A stretch of DNA of 6,773 nucleotides. Source: Treponema sp. (GTDB lineage Bacteria; Spirochaetota; Spirochaetia; Treponematales; Breznakiellaceae). The stretch's first letter is position 1. Every line of letters begins with the position of its first letter. The notes under the pieces were generated by a model. The model was not told the DNA's origin. It was given only the letters and a program-made list of their open reading frames with translations, and made no database searches. This document shows, piece by piece, positions 5,594 through 6,773 of this stretch. Position numbers and translations under genes: made by a program. The stretch is from contig JAIRRR010000292.1 of the NCBI GenBank assembly GCA_031255875.1, forward strand, positions 1 through 6,773. The letters run 5' to 3'.

Positions 5594-6769
5594 ATGGACA
5601 CAAAACAGCAAAAAGAGGCAAGGCTGAGGGCGTCCCTTGCCAACAGGGAAGGGGACCGGGTGCCGGTTTCCGATTTTTTCTGGACAGGCTTTATGAAACG
5701 GGCCAGGGCCAGGTGGGGCGAAGACGTCGATGTCTACCGCAAGCTGGACCTTGATTATATCGTGATTAACCCCAACATGGACCCGGTTATAAAAGATTTT
5801 GAGATTCTTGAGGAAAAAGGGGAAGACATTATCCTGAAGACAGGATTCGGCGCGACGGTCCGGCGCAGCGGCACTATCCCCATGCCCTCCTTTGATAAAT
5901 TTTCCGTTAACGCGCCCGAAGAAATGGCGGATTTCGTACTTGAAGATCCCAAGGACAGGCGGCGGCTCTACCGCGCGGGCGACGATCAGATCAACTGCCT
6001 GGGGGACGCGCTGGCCCGCAACATTCCGTGCTGGAACGACCGGGTGGACGCCTACTACAACGATATGCCGGTTTACGGTTCCATCTGCGAAGGCTACGAA
6101 TTTCTCTGGCGCTGCATAGGCTCGGAGAACGCGCTGTACTGGATGGTGGAAGAGCCGGAACTGTTCGGCGATTTTGTGAAGCGCATAGGCGACTTTGTGG
6201 CGGCCCTTACCGAGTACCAGATCGAGGAAAGCCGGGGCCGGCTTTCGGGAATGTATATCTGGGGGGACGTGGCCTTTGTAACAGGGATGCTGTTCAGCCC
6301 CGCAATTTGGCGCGAGCACTTTAAGCCCATAACGGCGCGTATTATCAAGATCTGCCACGACGCGGGGCTTCCGGTTATTTATCACGGCTGCGGCAATGCC
6401 TCGTGCATCTACAACGATTATATCGAGATCGGGCTTGACGGGTACAACCCGCTGGAATGCAAGTCCGGCCTTGACATTGTGGAACTGCAAAAGGATTACG
6501 GCGGCAGGATATGCTTTGTGGGCAATATCGACGTGCGGGAGCTTGAGAGCGGCAGCCGGGACCGTATAAAACGGGAAACCCTGTACAAGCTCCAGAGCGC
6601 CGTAGGCGGCGGCTGGATATGCCAGACCGATCATTCGGCGACCAGCGACGTGGCCCCCGAGGATTACGAGTACATGGTCGAATTGGTGCGGGACTACGGC
6701 CGCTACCCCCTGGACATGGACCGCATAAAAAAAGACCTTGCCGAACTGGACGCGAAGCTGAAAAAGTAA
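5594..6769 (+). CDS. Uroporphyrinogen decarboxylase superfamily protein, corrinoid-methyltransferase-like
   Basis: This soluble TIM-barrel protein of the UroD/MtaA/CmuA superfamily has 391 residues. It is unlikely to be the haem enzyme HemE: the RQAGRYLPEY-type substrate motif expected near the N-terminus is absent (the region reads DRVPVSDFFWTGFMKRARARW). Instead it has H264-G-C266-G-N, matching the His-X-Cys zinc motif of corrinoid-dependent methyltransferases, with C343 or H347 in WICQTDHS as possible third ligands. WGDVAFVTGMLFSP (223-236) matches the family's barrel-strand motif carrying a conserved Asp (D225). The start ATG has GGAG at 5581-5584, 9 bases upstream. It lies 99 bases after the mutarotase gene, behind a possible terminator. 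Close family members occur beside sugar transport and glycosidase genes with no known reaction. A methyl-transfer role on a sugar derivative is inference. The stop codon is inside the window, so the gene is complete. Confidence 0.85.
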   Translation: MDTKQQKEARLRASLANREGDRVPVSDFFWTGFMKRARARWGEDVDVYRKLDLDYIVINPNMDPVIKDFEILEEKGEDIILKTGFGATVRRSGTIPMPSFDKFSVNAPEEMADFVLEDPKDRRRLYRAGDDQINCLGDALARNIPCWNDRVDAYYNDMPVYGSICEGYEFLWRCIGSENALYWMVEEPELFGDFVKRIGDFVAALTEYQIEESRGRLSGMYIWGDVAFVTGMLFSPAIWREHFKPITARIIKICHDAGLPVIYHGCGNASCIYNDYIEIGLDGYNPLECKSGLDIVELQKDYGGRICFVGNIDVRELESGSRDRIKRETLYKLQSAVGGGWICQTDHSATSDVAPEDYEYMVELVRDYGRYPLDMDRIKKDLAELDAKLKK

Positions 6770-6773
6770 AATA

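Noticed and set aside
5576..6634. Long minus-strand open frame opposite the UroD-like gene.
   Set aside because: There is no recognisable domain, and the forward gene has clear motifs and a ribosome-binding site.
5594..6769. Calling the last gene hemE (uroporphyrinogen decarboxylase of haem synthesis).
   Set aside because: The substrate-binding RQAGR-type motif is missing, a His-X-Cys motif is present, and the neighbours are sugar genes, so only the superfamily can be assigned.
1..6773. CRISPR arrays, tRNA or rRNA genes, transposases and insertion-sequence ends.
   Set aside because: I saw no regularly spaced repeats, RNA gene signatures or mobile-element features; coding sequence and short gaps account for nearly the whole window.

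Overview
The window is a GC-rich (roughly 60 percent by eye) bacterial operon-like block with all six supported genes on the + strand. The first four encode a complete type-I monosaccharide ABC importer of the CUT2 (ribose/rhamnose/galactose) class: a double ATPase (78-1598), two different inner-membrane permeases (1635-2666 and about 2690-3718) and an exported sugar-binding protein (3841-5034). These are followed by a small RhaM-type sugar mutarotase (5171-5494) and a uroporphyrinogen-decarboxylase-superfamily protein (5594-6769) that carries a His-X-Cys zinc-type motif like corrinoid methyltransferases rather than the haem-pathway signature.

Layout. Positions 1-77 hold no recognisable gene, only a leader with a GGGGAG motif ahead of a GTG start. 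The ATPase and two permeases are tightly packed (gaps of a few tens of bases), as in one transcript. The following three gaps are longer (122, 136 and 99 bases), and each contains inverted repeats: a strong GC hairpin plus a dyad next to an AT-rich island before the binding protein; a perfect 10-bp stem and a second hairpin before the mutarotase; and a short hairpin plus a run of nine T before the UroD-like gene. This suggests differential expression within the cluster, with the binding protein having its own promoter or a stabilised mRNA.

Function. An ATPase, two unlike permeases, a binding protein and a RhaM-type mutarotase is the same parts list as the rhizobial rhamnose system rhaS-T-P-Q-U, in a different order. 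A 6-deoxyhexose such as L-rhamnose or L-fucose, or a derivative, is therefore the best guess for the substrate. No kinase, isomerase, aldolase, regulator or corrinoid protein lies in the window. The UroD-like protein is the puzzle: its family suggests methyl-group chemistry or an uncharacterised sugar-linked role, which makes uptake of an O-methylated deoxysugar a testable but unproven idea.

Organism. The binding protein has a non-lipoprotein signal peptide ending in VFA-GGGQQ, a style I associate with treponeme-like Spirochaetota. Heavy use of ATA, AGG, CGG and GGG codons in a GC-rich genome also fits termite-gut or related treponemes. This assignment is an inference of moderate-to-low confidence.
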